Source: [Phialemoniopsis] sp. UDSM-2020 (Eukaryota > Ascomycota > Sordariomycetes > Thyridiales > Thyridiaceae). From it: a stretch of 64,000 bases of DNA. This document shows, piece by piece, positions 43,184 to 55,317 of the stretch (within the stretch, counting starts at the first letter, position 1; each line of letters begins with the position of its first letter). Under the pieces are notes generated by a model that searched no databases, was not told where the DNA came from, and saw only the letters and a list, made by a program, of their open reading frames with translations. The DNA is taken from the NCBI GenBank assembly GCA_018873225.1, contig JAEILZ010000002.1, forward strand, positions 4,402,001-4,466,000, read 5' to 3'. Both the position numbers and the translations under genes were made by a program.

Positions 43184-44518
43184 GATGAATTGTTGAGATG
43201 CGATGCGATGCGATGAGACGATGGTGCTGGTATCGGTTGTTTGAGTCGAGGTCAAAGATCTATGCTCTTATGAGGGTGAATTACCGTTGAAGATGGTAGT
43301 AGTGAAGTTGGAGAAAGAGAGACTGTTGCAATAGATGCATGCAATATTGTACGGGAGAATAATTACAGCACCTGTCCTTTGGGTAGGCAGATCTTTTTGT
43401 ATTTTCTAGCTCTGCTAACGAGAGTCATCGGGTCATGCAAATCTTCTCGCGCAGACCTTGACTGTCCCACGGTCCGCAAAACCATCTCGTCGTCGTGATT
43501 TGTCCAGCCACGCGCCATATGCGGTCACGCCCAGACCACGGATCGGAAACCCTGGTCAAGTCCAAAGTCTAAATCTCGTGGCGAGTGTTGGATAATATCG
43601 TGGACCTCTTCTTGATTGTACATTTTGGACAGGCATTGGGTTCGGATAGATGTTGGAAAGCACCAATAGCTCTTGGAGTTCAGTGGGCAGGCTGGATAAG
43701 TGCAAGCAGCGGCCCGAGCCTACTATATGCAGAATCAAACATCGTGTCTGGGTCGGCTCTGTCGGCTTGTCTTCTTCCCCATAATCGACGAGGTGCCCCG
43801 CGGCTGGAACACTGGCTCAATCTAGATCTGAGGAGGAGTGAAACAGGGGAGGTTATGAACGAGTCTGCATGGATTCGACCATGCTCAAAAGAACAAGTTC
43901 TTGGACCCTTGCGCAACGAGCCCAGCAGGGTCTTAGCATAATTGACCGAGAGCGATAGCCCTGTTCGCATGCTCCGGCCGTATCATCATGGAACCTTTGC
44001 AGCCCATGGTCGGTGATCGAGGTGGAGCACAGCCTTCGGGGGATATCCGATAGTCCAAGAATGTGGAGATGCTACACAGGTCTACGCTAAACGATTGTGG
44101 GATAGCCATAGTCTATCGGTCAAAACTAGCCCGAGAGTCGCTATCCACAGCCAAGCCATCACACTAAGAACATGACAACGCAACGTCGGTCCGACACCAG
44201 CTTGGAAATACTTGACCGTGCACGACGTTCAGGGTCAACGCCGAAGCACATGTGAACATACACCATCGCGCCTGGCCCTCCAGTTAATGGACCTTGCCAT
44301 TCCACGCCAGCCAGTCGTCTTAAAGCGACGTTATCAGGGCGGAGTTACAAATTCACCGTCTGGCAATGGCCACCCCGGGCGGCTCCGAACAGATCGCTGG
44401 GGCTTCGGGGAGCCAACCGATATCCACTCCATCCAATCTCAGGTAGGAAAGACTGCATGTATTGCGCAAAGTAGACAAGTGCTAAAGCCCGCTCACGCAT
44501 AGAGAATCACGAGCCGGG
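43184..44518. other. 1.3 kb stretch without a supported gene
   Basis: The stretch includes a short GATGC tandem (about 43198-43214) near the start of the small mitochondrial protein gene. Short ORFs occur on both strands. A possible intron (about 44442-44502) precedes the next regulator's start codon, but I could not find a zinc-cluster exon upstream of it. Confidence 0.4.
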
Positions 44519-46545
44519 ATGCCCCCCACGGAGAGTCAGGCCCCAGTCTCTCCCTCGGACCCTGGTCAACACCAAATCGCTGCCATCTTGATGCGACTCT
44601 CCAACATTGAAGGACAGTTGAGCATGCTGAACCCTGGGCGCCGCGGTGGAGACGCTGGGAGAGATGTGGCAGAGATGCGGTCGCTGCTGGCCCCTGCTAT
44701 GCATACCAATTCCGGGAGTCGTAACGAATCGTACGCTGCTTGGCCAGACAGGATCACGCCGGTATACAACGACCATTACCAACAGCCTCACGATGTCATG
44801 GAGTCACTGTCCTTGAGGCGGGATCTTTCCCGACCGGAGAACCCGCCTTTTGGGATCTGGTGGACGTATACCGTTGAAGAGACGCTTCTATGGCCAATCC
44901 TGGACTACCAGGGCAGTGTTAACAGCAGCCTGGATGTGATTTTGGAAGACTCAGGAGACGAAAGCGATGACGAAGATTTCCACAGCTCGTATGCTAAAAG
45001 CTCGGGTTCGAATCCGAGGAAACGAAAAGCTTTTGTCTTCAATGGGGCTCGAAGGGGTCTAGATGATGGAGCCCTGGTTTCAGAACTCGTAGAGAGCTTT
45101 TTACGAAATGTGCACACGAAGGCTCCCATTCTTGAGCCCAAAGAACTGCGAGCTCGAGCAGCCCGAATGATGGAGAATGGTCTTGACTGGGATGGGGAGA
45201 CCTGCCAGGTGGTAAGTGTCTACCTTCAACGATTATTACTGTTCTGAGCTAACGGATCATGCGTGAAAGTTGCTGGCATGTGCAATGGGTGCCATCTCGT
45301 GCGCGTGGGATCCCTCCAGCATCTACAACTACAGCTTCAGACGGCCATCTGCAGACCGGTACTCATTGGCACGAGATTATTTTAAAGCTGCTCAGAAACG
45401 GCTCGGGCTGTTGTGCACGCAGTCGTCATTGATCGCAGCGCAGTGTCTGTTCATGGCCGGTACCTTCCTGATGTACTTGCAGAAGCCCGTCGCGGCATGG
45501 CGTCTTTTGAACATTGCCTCGATCGCGTGTCGCACATGCATCTCCAGGAGGATCTCCCGCGAGAGCAGGGGGAAGAGACCCGAATATCCTCGCAGTATGG
45601 AACAGCGACTCGGTTGGAGCTGTTTCAAAGCCGAACGGTAAGGGTGACGTACATTTACCGCCTCATGGAACACAAGTGAGACTGACTTCATCAAGGGAGG
45701 TGGCTTGCGAGTTCGGGATGGAGACATCTGGGCTGAACATCATTGCGAATTCGACTTCGCTGCCTACGCCACCGAATGGCTACGCCTCCGACATGAACAC
45801 GGGATTGCCTCACTTAACACCGGGATCTGATACAGTCACGCCATTCCCAGTCTCTCCCGAGCCTTACGAAGATCAGTCGTGGTACTTCTTTCTCACCGAG
45901 ATCATGCTCCGCAAGCTTGAGATGCGGATCGACAATGACTTCCAAGACAGGCGGCGAGAGGCTTATCGCATTGCCGGCAGCTCTGCAGAAGCATTCTTTC
46001 GAAGTCTCGTACAATCGTTACAAGAGTTTCGATACCAGCTATCATCCTACTACGAATCGCTTCCTCCTTCGATGCGTTTCCCTTTGAATGACCCCACTCC
46101 CTGCGAAGACGAGCTCCAACACTCCCTGCGGTGGCGTCTCTACTGCGTCCAGCATGACATATGCCTGCCAGGTCTATATATCCTCCTTCACAATGACGTC
46201 TCGACTTGGTCTCGCACCCTAGTTGACGACCTGATAGATCTTAGCAACGCATGCCTGAGGTTGGACGTGATTTTCCTTAAGACGGCTGCTACCGCGCACA
46301 GACATCACAATACCTGGTTGGACTTGAGGTTCGGTGTCAGGAGTGCTTTGATACTTATTGCAGCTCGAAGACTCCATTCACAACATAGACCCGGCCTAGA
46401 GCGACTGCAAGTGCCCGACGACGAGACGTGCAGGGAGGGGGCCGTCGCGTTGATGCGAGGCATTGAGTACTGGTCCGCAGAGTTGCCAGACGGTGCGAAT
46501 AGTCTCAACATCCTTCGAAGTCTGCACCCAGACTTTCGCGTTTGA
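44519..46545 (+). CDS. fungal-specific regulator lacking a visible zinc cluster
   Basis: Three exons (44519-45211, 45270-45637, 45696-46545) give 636 residues. The protein opens with a Pro/Ser-rich stretch and a short coiled coil (AAILMRLSNIEGQLSML), exactly what normally follows a Zn2Cys6 cluster, but no cluster is present and none was found upstream to 44100. The regulatory domain is intact: LLWPILDYQG, AKAPILEP-like TKAPILEP, LACAMGAISCAWDP, MEQRLGWSCFKAER and EVACEFGME. An acidic patch (EDSGDESDDED, about 142-152) precedes a basic GSNPRKRKAF stretch that may be a nuclear signal. Either a 5' exon is missed or this is a cluster-less relative, perhaps acting by dimerising with a DNA-binding partner. 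Confidence 0.78.
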
Positions 46546-46577
46546 AGTTTCTTGAAACAATTTGGAAGATTGCATCA

Positions 46578-48641
46578 TCATTTCGCACGCAGGTCGCGCA
46601 ACAAATTTGCATAGACCCTGCCCAGGCCCGATGCGTGGTCAGCTCTGAGTAGACACTCGATGTCATCCAAGACAGAGCTGCAATCCTCAGGCACAGGATA
46701 CTCTTCGCCAGCCGGGCTCCCATCAGTGATCCGCTCCGTGGCAATCAACAACAACGCGAGTCCAGCACAGGATCGCGTCCTCAAACAACCAGCATCGGCC
46801 CACGAATGCTCCATGCCCAGATCCTTGTACAAGTTCAACCTGGCGCATATCAAGCTACGGTGTCGTGTGCTTAGCGCAGTGAATTGGGTTCTGCAATGAC
46901 TTCTTAAAATAGAGTCTCGCGAATTCGAGTTCTGTTGGAGACACCGGACGTTTAGCAGAGCATACGTTGAGGATCGCAAGAGGAGCTCGCGTGTTTCGAG
47001 GTATCGAGTCCGGAGATATGTTTGATAGCGACCAGTAGGAGCAGAATGAAGCATGGATACCTCATCTGTAGACCATCTCAAGTATTCCGGCAGAGCGTTA
47101 TACCAGTCATCGAGAGCCTGTTCTGCGTCTACAAGCTTCTCGTGTAGATTGCAAATTTCATGCAAAGAAATGTCCGCGTGCAGACCTCGAAACAATGCAA
47201 CGGTGGACTGGCGTATCATGAGTATCGACCCAGTTTCACTAGCCCAGCTTTCAGTCTCCTGCGGCTCGGGCAACTTGTAGCTGGTCAGGCAAAGAGGAAG
47301 TTCGTCCTCGCATGCCAATCTACTGAGATTTCAGAAAACGTTAGCCGAGGTCTAGGAAGACATGGCGCTGATGAACGCTGAATGAGACCAAGAACTTGCC
47401 ATAATGAATCAAGACAAATCCACCGAAGATTTTCACTGATCCCCTCAGAGTTTGATGTGTGCAGACTTAGCGCCGCCGCCGGCGTATGGCGTCTGGGTGT
47501 GACGGAGTCGAGTGCCAATAACGAGCCGCCCAGCATTTTCCAGGCAGTCACAGGCTCTGAAACGTAAAGGTACCAGATGCTACGTCCGGATCTATGTCAG
47601 CAGCTCTTCAGGAAACGTAGATGCACATGGGAAGCAAGACAAAGAACATACCCGGCCAGAAATTGGCACTGGGCCGCCAAAAGCCCAGGCTTTTCCAGAG
47701 CCCACGCCAGCCTCTTCTTCGCCATGTTCCAATAGCCGAGGGCGCCTTCCGTTACTCCAACGCCCCGGATGGTAGGCGAGCCATTGTGTTGTACCTGTAA
47801 AGTTGCCAACGCCGCCACGAGCAGCACAAGGCATGATTCGGCGTTCCAAAGAATTCCGAATTCGCCGATGTACGCAATACAGCCACGCAGCTCATTCATG
47901 TCTAGCACGGGGGCTTCGGGGATAAAGCAATCTTTAAAGATATTGGCAAGTGCTAGCAAATCCGACGTTGCACAGCTCGCGCTCTCTTTCCCAGAAGTGC
48001 GTGATCCGCGAGACTGTCTTGCGTGTTCCGATAATGATAGAGAGAAGCGTGCCAAAGCAGCATCATGTCTAGAGAAGACGTCCCATGCCAAAATGGAAGG
48101 CAGGCTAGTGATGTGACTGGGGCCTTCTATCGGAATAGAGCGAGGCTCGAGGAGCGCGACATCAGGTTGCAGAGCAGGGGGTTGTTCAGCGACGATGATG
48201 CGTCCTGGAGGTATTCCGTTTCCGGCGCTCCTGCGAGAGTTACTGTTGTATTCAGGCGAAGACTTGAGATCCTCGGCGAGATTGTTGACAGCACTTAGGA
48301 TTCTCTCCCCCCATTCGTCAAACGTCGAGTTCCTGGAGACCAGCTGAGATCAGTAACCCGTCCTGGTAGCACTACACCACTACACACGAAACAAAAGCAT
48401 GGAAACTCGAAATGTGATTCACTTACGCATTGCCAGAGGCATATGGGAGCAGAGTGGGCGTATACTCGCATGAAACTCCGGCTCTCTGGCAGTAGGCACA
48501 TGTCGGCTGATGCCCGCTACAGCGAGTCTTCCGATCGCGACAAGCACGGCATGCCCTAGGAGTACGCAGTCCGGATCTTTCACTGCCGGGATGGGGTCTT
48601 TTCTGGCCCTGTGTGGGCGGTTGCAAATCGCCGTTGCTCAT
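46578..48641 (-). CDS. Zn2Cys6 transcription factor
   Basis: Four exons are proposed (48641-48427, 48332-47652, 47579-47396, 47306-46578), giving 602 residues. The zinc cluster is clear: [19 protein letters not shown] then [10 protein letters not shown]. The regulatory domain resembles the tail-to-tail neighbour at 44519 ([39 protein letters not shown]). The third junction is uncertain: the domain would be expected to include RLACE before DELPL, but that acceptor puts the frame out by one; the AG at 47307-47308 is the only one I found that stays open. A frameshift or unusual splice there cannot be excluded. The stop codon lies only 32 bases from that of the neighbour. The start is divergent from the GH78 gene. 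Confidence 0.7.
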
Positions 48642-49158
48642 AGTATATGTCCCAGAGTGAAGGCTCCGCACTCTGCATGAACAGCTTAAGAGGGACGTGA
48701 GGATCGGAGGATGCAATGTTGGAAAGGAGGAGTGTCGGCTGAGCCCCGAAGAAAGGATAACAATTGGAAAATGGCCCCATAAGTGCGGGTCTTATTGTGC
48801 GCCCTTGGCCTCATTGCGTCTAGTGGATATCGGGGCAAGCTGCCGACAGTAACTACATGAGAAGCAAGAGTCGGCATTCGAGGCGGCAACCCGGGCTCGG
48901 TGGGACTTGTACGTATTGGCAAAAGACAGTATCGGTCATCCACAATTCGATAGAACGGTGTGTCTTGAGACGAGGATGATAGAGATGAGTCGTGCATTGC
49001 CATCGCAGCTAGATAGTCCAAGAAGCAAAATCGTCATCCCTAGATCACCCATACCATCCCGATGCCATCTACACCAGTGCCGGTTTACAACATATCATAA
49101 AGCTGCAAAAGCGTCTCCTCTGAGCTGATTCTAATTTTACAGGCCTAGTAACTGAAGA
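48642..49158. promoter_or_regulatory. shared promoter, regulator / GH78
   Basis: 517 bases between divergent start codons. Several CGG triplets are present (for example around 48735, 48873 and 48884) but no clean dimeric site. The arrangement makes the rhamnosidase a plausible target. Confidence 0.45.
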
Positions 49159-51900
49159 ATGGGCCTCCGAATCGACAGGGTGCAATTCGAGCACCACCGA
49201 GAAGCGATTGGAATTGGCGAGTCCAAACCTCGTATCTCCTGGAGGTTTGCAGCCGATGATGTCGACAATTGGACCCAGAAATGCTACGAGATCGAATTTA
49301 CTCGACCGGAAAACTCATCGCCAGAGGTTTACACTGTTCAGTCCAGCGAATCGGTTTTGGTGCCTTGGCCTAGCGAGCCACTTGGATCAAGCGAGTCGGC
49401 GTCCATCCGTATACGCGCCTTCGGATGCGCACCCCATGACCAACCAACGCCATGGTCAGATCCAGCAACTGTAGAAGCTGGGCTCTTGGATCGCAGTGAC
49501 TGGACATGCTTGCTCATCTCGAGTACCAGGGCAGTCGACACTTCTTCTCCCCGGCAGCCGGTACTCTTTCGAAGATCTTTCACTCTGGACAAAGACTGCC
49601 GTAGAGCAAGACTCTATATCACGGCACATGGACTGTACGAAGCGCACATCAACGGAACCCGGGTTGGGGACCATGTCCTCGCCCCCGGATGGACGTCCTA
49701 TAAACATCGTCTTCCGTATCAAACATACGATGCAACCGATCTTATTCATGAAGGAGAGAATGTGATAGCAGCCCAGGTGGCTGAGGGATGGTTCTGTGGC
49801 CGGTTAGGCTTTCTGGGAGGCGTGCGGAACATCTGGGGTGATCAGATTGGTCTCATGGCCATGCTGATCGTTGAGGCAGCCGATGGGTCAAGGACTGTTG
49901 TCGATTCCGATTCGAGTTGGAGATCAAGCTCTGGAAGCATACTCACGTCGGAGATTTACGACGGGGAAGTCTGCGAACTTTCCTTAGAGCCCACAGGGTG
50001 GCAGGCCTCTGGATTCGACGACTCCTCCTGGGACATCGTCAAGTCCAACGACTTGCCGGGTGCCGAGCTGGTAGCTCCAGATGGACCACCCGTACGCAAA
50101 ATCGAGATATTAGAACCAGCCTCCGTTTTCACTACACCAAGCGGCAAAACTGTGGTGGATTTCGCACAAAATATTGTCGGTTGGGTACAACTTCGTCTGA
50201 AGGGTCAAAATGGCCAGACAGTCACGCTCCAGTTCACAGAAGAGCTGGAAAATGGAGAGGTGGCTACCCGACCCCTCCGAATATGCAAGGCAAGCGACAC
50301 AATAACACTTTCAGGGAAAGAAGCCATCTGGGAGCCTAAGTTCACCTTTCACGGCTTCCGGTATGTACAAGTGGACGGACTTGTGTCAGAGGCAAATGAA
50401 TTGGATCTCGACTCGATCAAGGCAGTCGTAGTCCATACAGACATGGAACCGACTGGCTCATTCGAGTGTTCTAATCCTTTACTCAATCAGCTTCACAGTG
50501 AGTATTGATGATAGTGTCGACAGCTCGTGGAATGTGAAGTCACGGGCTAACTTCAAGCAGAGAACATACGTTGGGGCATGAGAGGAAACTTTCTGAGCAT
50601 CCCCACCGACTGCCCTCAGCGTGACGAGCGTCTTGGCTGGACAGGCGACATTCATGTCTTCAGCCCGACTGCCAACTACCTCTATGACACATCTGGCATG
50701 CTGAGAGGGTGGTTGAAGGACCTTGCTGCAGAACAGATAGAAGACCACGGCAGTGTACCGCCGTTCTTCTGTCCCAACGTTTTCCTCAATGATACTCGAT
50801 ATCCTACAGCGATTTGGGGCGATGTCGTCGTTGGATTGCCATGGGCCCTCTACACCTCCTATGCCGACACCGAGATCCTCAGTCAGCAGCTACAGAGTAT
50901 GGAGAAGTGGATGAATGATGGAATACCGCGCGATTCAAACACAGGTCTCTGGGACGAGGAGTCTTATCAGTTCGGCGACTGGCTTGATCCTCTTGCACCT
51001 CCAGACGATCCCGGAAATTCTGTCACCGACCCTCAACTGGTAGCAAATGCCTATCTAGTGCATATCACATCTCTCATGAGAGACATTCACACTGCCATAG
51101 GTTCTGAAACGTCAGCCAAGCAGTACAGCAATTCGTGGGCCCGGGTCAAAGCCGCATTTCAGAAGCGCTACATCTCAGCAGAGGGACGGATGGTGGGCGA
51201 CAGCCAGACAGCTCTCGCCCTTGCCATCCACTTCCAGCTCTTCGATAGCCCAGAGCAAGAACGCACAGCTGCCAAGCGACTCAAGCACCTCATTCTACGG
51301 AACTCTAGGTTCAAAATAGCAACGGGGTTCGCGGGTACACCCATCATCGGCCATGCTCTCTCGCGCGTTGGCGAAGCTCAGCTCTTCTATAGAATGTTGT
51401 ATCACCGGAAAGCCCCGAGCTGGCTGTACCAGGTGTCTATGGGAGCAACGACCATGTGGGAGCGCTGGGACAGTAAACTTCCAGACGGCAGCATCAATCC
51501 GGGCGAGATGACCAGCTTCAACCACTATGCTCTTGGTGCGGTGGCGGACTGGATGCACCGCAACATCGCAGGCCTCTCACCGCTGGCTCCTGGCTGGCGA
51601 AAGTTTCTCGTCGCCCCGATTCCTGGCGGCGATCTCACACATGCGACTGCGCGATTCTTGAGCCCGTACGGGTTGATACACATCAAATGGAACATTGATG
51701 GCGGGCGGCTGCACTTGACGGTGAAGGTGCCTCCAAACACTGTAGCTGAAGTGAGGCTGCCGGGTGCCAACAATGAGAAGAACGACAATATTGTTGTCGG
51801 GTCAGGCAATCACGAGTTCCAGACGGAGTACGAGCTGCCGGAATGGCCGCCTTTGCCCCTCTATCCTCAGTACTATCCTCACGATGACGATGAGCCTTGA
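49159..51900 (+). CDS. GH78 alpha-L-rhamnosidase, intracellular
   Basis: Two exons (49159-50497, 50561-51900) give 892 residues. The phase-1 junction rebuilds NQLHKNIRWGMRGNFLSIPTDCPQRDERLGWTGD, the hallmark of the family; the acidic residues in this stretch and in the later WERWDS segment line the active site. N-terminal beta domains (ISWRF, then the carbohydrate-binding-like region with LYITAHGLYEAHINGTRVGD) precede the (alpha/alpha)6 barrel and a C-terminal beta-sandwich. The enzyme removes terminal L-rhamnose from plant glycosides and pectin side chains. There is no signal peptide, so it probably works on imported glycosides in the cytosol, unlike the secreted rhamnosidases. Divergent from a Zn2Cys6 gene. 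Confidence 0.93.
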
Positions 51901-52496
51901 GAAGTTGATCTCCATGTTGTCTTTATACTCACTGACATTAGAGACCTGGGTATATTGGTGACATTGCAGGCAAGGGAATTATGTATGAGAGCATGTAGAT
52001 GAACATGGCAGCAAGAAGTGACATTGCGACACCAAACAGACTTGACCGATCTCAATCCTCAAAATTTTTGTAAAGTGTCTATTAGATCATTGACCCATAC
52101 AATACAAGCAGGATCATGCACGCACTGCGGACCGTCGAGGATCGAAAGTCGTCACTGATTTTCCGCATACGCTAAACGCGCAAGATTCGTTTCCTCGGTA
52201 CCATGGGAAGTCCGACCCATAGATCTCTGTGTAGGGCATGTCAAACCTAGACTTCGACCTAGATATATCCTTCTTTGGTATATGCTGCTGGCCTTATAAG
52301 TCTTGTCACGCAAAATTCCTTCCAGTGCCGACATTCTCTTTCTATTTATACCAGCGGACTGTCTATTCAACTGCCAGTCCACCCAGCATTCTACGTCCTG
52401 CAATTCCCATCATCTTGCCTCCAGTAACCCATAACAGCATCAACGAAATCACTCCTCGAAACAACTCTTCACCGAGATACAGGCCCGAACACCAAG
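51901..52496. other. intergenic, no supported gene
   Basis: 596 bases. A 140-codon ORF starting at 52238 overlaps the next gene in another frame and lacks any domain; I take it as leader sequence. Confidence 0.4.
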
Positions 52497-53184
52497 ATGA
52501 CTCTAAATGCCACACAAGACGGCAACCCTCCTACAAGAGGCCCTTCCTTCGACGATCTTGTCGATCAGCTACCGACGCGAAGCGCCTCTGCGGAAGAAGT
52601 AAGACTGTGGCTTCACAAGGTCCTCCACCATCACGGCTATTGGCAGGAAGTCAAACTTGACCAGTTGTACTGGACTGGCAACACCCTTTACTGGAGGTTC
52701 TGGGGTGAAAAGACAAGACGCAGCTAGCCCATGGGACCAATATCCCCCCTGATCTCGCTGATTCGGTTTGTATGACGATATATCGAGCTGTCGAGGCTGC
52801 TAAAGTGAGTAGACCCCACGGTCCTGGTGCGCCTTTGAATTAACTCTTCGAGGAACTGTAATGAGGTTGCCTTTAAACATCCACTGATCAGATATATCCT
52901 AGGACGCGAAATTCATGGCTGGATTGAAAGAGTGCTTGAAGGTGTGTAATTACCATCAAATATGTCCACAAACCCCGAGACAGAAATCGTCAACTGACTT
53001 AGCCAAAGATACTCGGCTTTGTAGTTCTTGGAGCGTTTTGCATTGCCGTTCTTGTTTTCTGGAAAGTTCGTATAGTGCTCTTGAAGTTCACATGAGCCTA
53101 ATGTTGAACTCGACACAGGCCTCAGCATCGGCTCTGCAAATCCTGGTTGCGAAGCATTTGGACCGGCATGCCAGTCAATTTTGA
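52497..53184 (+). CDS. unrecognised small membrane protein, multi-exon
   Basis: The 3' part is a consistent exon chain, all phase 0: ...52804, 52903-52941, 53009-53065 and 53119-53184. It contains one clear transmembrane helix (ILGFVVLGAFCIAVLVFWK, 53009-53065) and a short basic tail. In the same frame the first of these exons is open back to about 52726 and has an ATG at 52772. The 76-codon ORF from 52497 (ending WRFWGEKTRRS) also looks coding and probably forms the N-terminus, but it is in another frame and I could not identify a convincing intron; GTCAAA near 52648 with AG at 52716-52723 is one in-frame option. Family and function are not recognised. The start and the first junction are uncertain. 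Confidence 0.45.
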
Positions 53185-53474
53185 TAGGTATCACTCAGGA
53201 CAAGATTTCTACATTTGATGTTGATGAAATCCCATTTGTGGACAATCAAGTGCCCATGATCTATAAACGCCTTTTTACTGCCCCCTTTTCTTCGTGGCTC
53301 TGGCGCGAGTTATCTATACAATATCAACGTTGTGATTGATGTTCGCTTATGGTGGCGGTTGCGGTTGTGCTTTGATCTCCGTCTCTCTCCTGTCTTTCAC
53401 TTGTTGTAGCCCTCACACATTGTAAGAGGTCACGTCACAGAAGATGTTTCCTGGCTCTCCGTCTTATATCGTCC
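53185..53474. terminator. convergent 3' region
   Basis: 290 bases between the stop codons of the small membrane protein gene and OST3. No other feature seen. Confidence 0.35.
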
Positions 53475-54664
53475 TCACATAAAGGGCGGCAGGGAGAACG
53501 GGTAGCCGCCGTTCTTGACGCGGAAGACACTCAGGAGGAAGCTGTACATGACGAATAGTATGCCTCCCCAGGCCAGGATGGCAACCTGCTGGGTCTTGGC
53601 ATCGGCTATCCTTGGCGCCCTGAGCGCAAGAGCGATAGCAGCGAACGACAAGACACCATCTAGAAGAGAAATGAATGATTAGCCATGGTGTTTGGAGAGA
53701 TCAGCAGGTGCCGGCGTAACTTACACATAGCAGCAACGATCTGCGTCTCAAGACCGAACTGGTTCTGGAAACCACCAGCAAAGTAGCTGATGCCGCCCTT
53801 GCCGTCGCCAGCAACGTAGGGGACCTTGCGAATGTGGTTGAACATGTGGCCGCTAGTGAAGAGGAGGATAGAGACCAGGCTGATGGCGGCCCAGACATTG
53901 CGGTTCTGGATGATAGGGAGGACATAGGGCCAGGCGACAAATGCACCAGTGGCAGCTCCAAGTGTCATGATCGTGCCAACAATCCATCGCATCCAGTTGA
54001 TGGGGCGCTTAACCGGAGGGTGGGAGACGTCGGGGAGGTGGCGGGCGATCCAGTCGTGGACTTGCTCGGCAGTCTGGGGTCTGGAGAGTTGTTAGTGATT
54101 ACGCAATGCTAAGCCATCAATCCCCTTATTATACGCACCCGCTGGTGAAGTCGTATCGGAGAGGCTCGGGAGAAGCGACAGCATTGAGTCCGATTGTAGG
54201 GGGGAAGAAGAGGAGAACGGGCGCAGTTTGGAGACCGAGCTATTGAAAAGCATTGATATTAGTTGGACCACTCTCGAACATCGACAAGAAAATGAACCAG
54301 CTCCATATACCTTAAGGAAAGTCTCCCTGCCATCGGTGAAGTCGAGAGTGCCAAAGTTGAGGCGCGACTCGCCCTTCTTATCGCCCTTGAGCCAGCTCTT
54401 GGAGAGCAGGTCCCATTCCGGCTGGAACTCGCGGCACAGCTGGCAGGCGAAGCGGGCGTCCATTGCCGTCAAGAGAATGGCGGACGCATAGTCGCGAGGA
54501 GTCGACGTAAGCTGCTGGTATGAGGCATCGTCGAGCTTCACTGCCGACGAGGTCCCAACAGCCTTGTCGTGGAAGTGGGAGAACTTGTCGGCCTTGGTCG
54601 ACTTCTTGGCTGCCAGGGCGCCGCCCACGGACAGGACAGACAGGAACAAGGAGAGGACGCGCAT
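53475..54664 (-). CDS. OST3: oligosaccharyltransferase subunit OST3/OST6
   Basis: Four exons (54664-54311, 54239-54139, 54080-53725, 53659-53475) give 331 residues. It is the oxidoreductase subunit of the ER N-glycosylation complex. A signal peptide (MRVLSLFLSVLSVGGALA) precedes a lumenal thioredoxin-like domain with the C-x-x-C motif FACQLC (Cys 74 and 77), which forms transient disulfides with substrates to slow folding. Then QTAPVLLFFPP and the linker into four membrane segments (from about residue 190), with HMFNHIRKVPY between helices 2 and 3 and a short C-terminus ending LPPFM. Order and length match OST3/OST6 exactly. Which of the two paralogue names applies cannot be told. It is divergent from the coiled-coil gene at 55318. 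Confidence 0.93.
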
Positions 54665-55317
54665 CTTGTCGAATTGGTGGCAAAGACCAGCTATAAGACG
54701 GCACGTCAGATATGAGAGTGAGCCGGGCAGTGAATGCAGTCACAAAGTCTACTGCTGCGTCGACCCGGTGCAATGAAAATCAAAGGGGAGAGCTGTCACT
54801 GCTGCTGCGATTGAGTTGAAGCTCCACGTACGCCAAAAAGAGGTGTCCTCAGCTTAATTGGCACTCTTGGCTTGGCGGCGTTAAGGAGGGACCGAGCTTC
54901 AGTGGGGCAACAAGCCAGGGCTGCGTAATCGTGGCGCCCTGTGGCTCGCGGGTGGGCCAGCACCTGCAAGCAGTGTGGCGCCATTTCCCAGTGGTCCTAG
55001 TGATCCGCTTTAGGCAGTCTGTTTACCCGGCAACCAAAAACAAGCGCGGCATTCTAGCCAGGCCCAAAACAACATTGAGGCAAGCACACACACACCGACA
55101 AGCCAAAGTACCACTCCTGAGCTGAGGGTGCCATCGTCCATTCAATCTGTCCCGCACTTTGCCAACCCATGTCATAGGTATCTCTTTGATATATCCTGTC
55201 GCTCTCTGTGCTCTTCCCCCATCATATCCTAGTTGGGGACTTCATTCATTGATCAGATCAGTCTGTGCGACTATCAACAAACACACCTTCAACTTGTCCA
55301 GGTCAGGGCACTTTTAG
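54665..55317. promoter_or_regulatory. shared promoter, OST3 / coiled-coil gene
   Basis: 653 bases between divergent start codons. No obvious palindrome or repeat. A CA-rich tract (about 55085-55095) is present. Confidence 0.4.

Noticed and set aside
45003..45016. T-loop-like GGTTCGAATCC
   Set aside because: It lies inside the coding exon of the regulator at 44519 (residues GSNPRK) and has no D-arm or acceptor stem around it.
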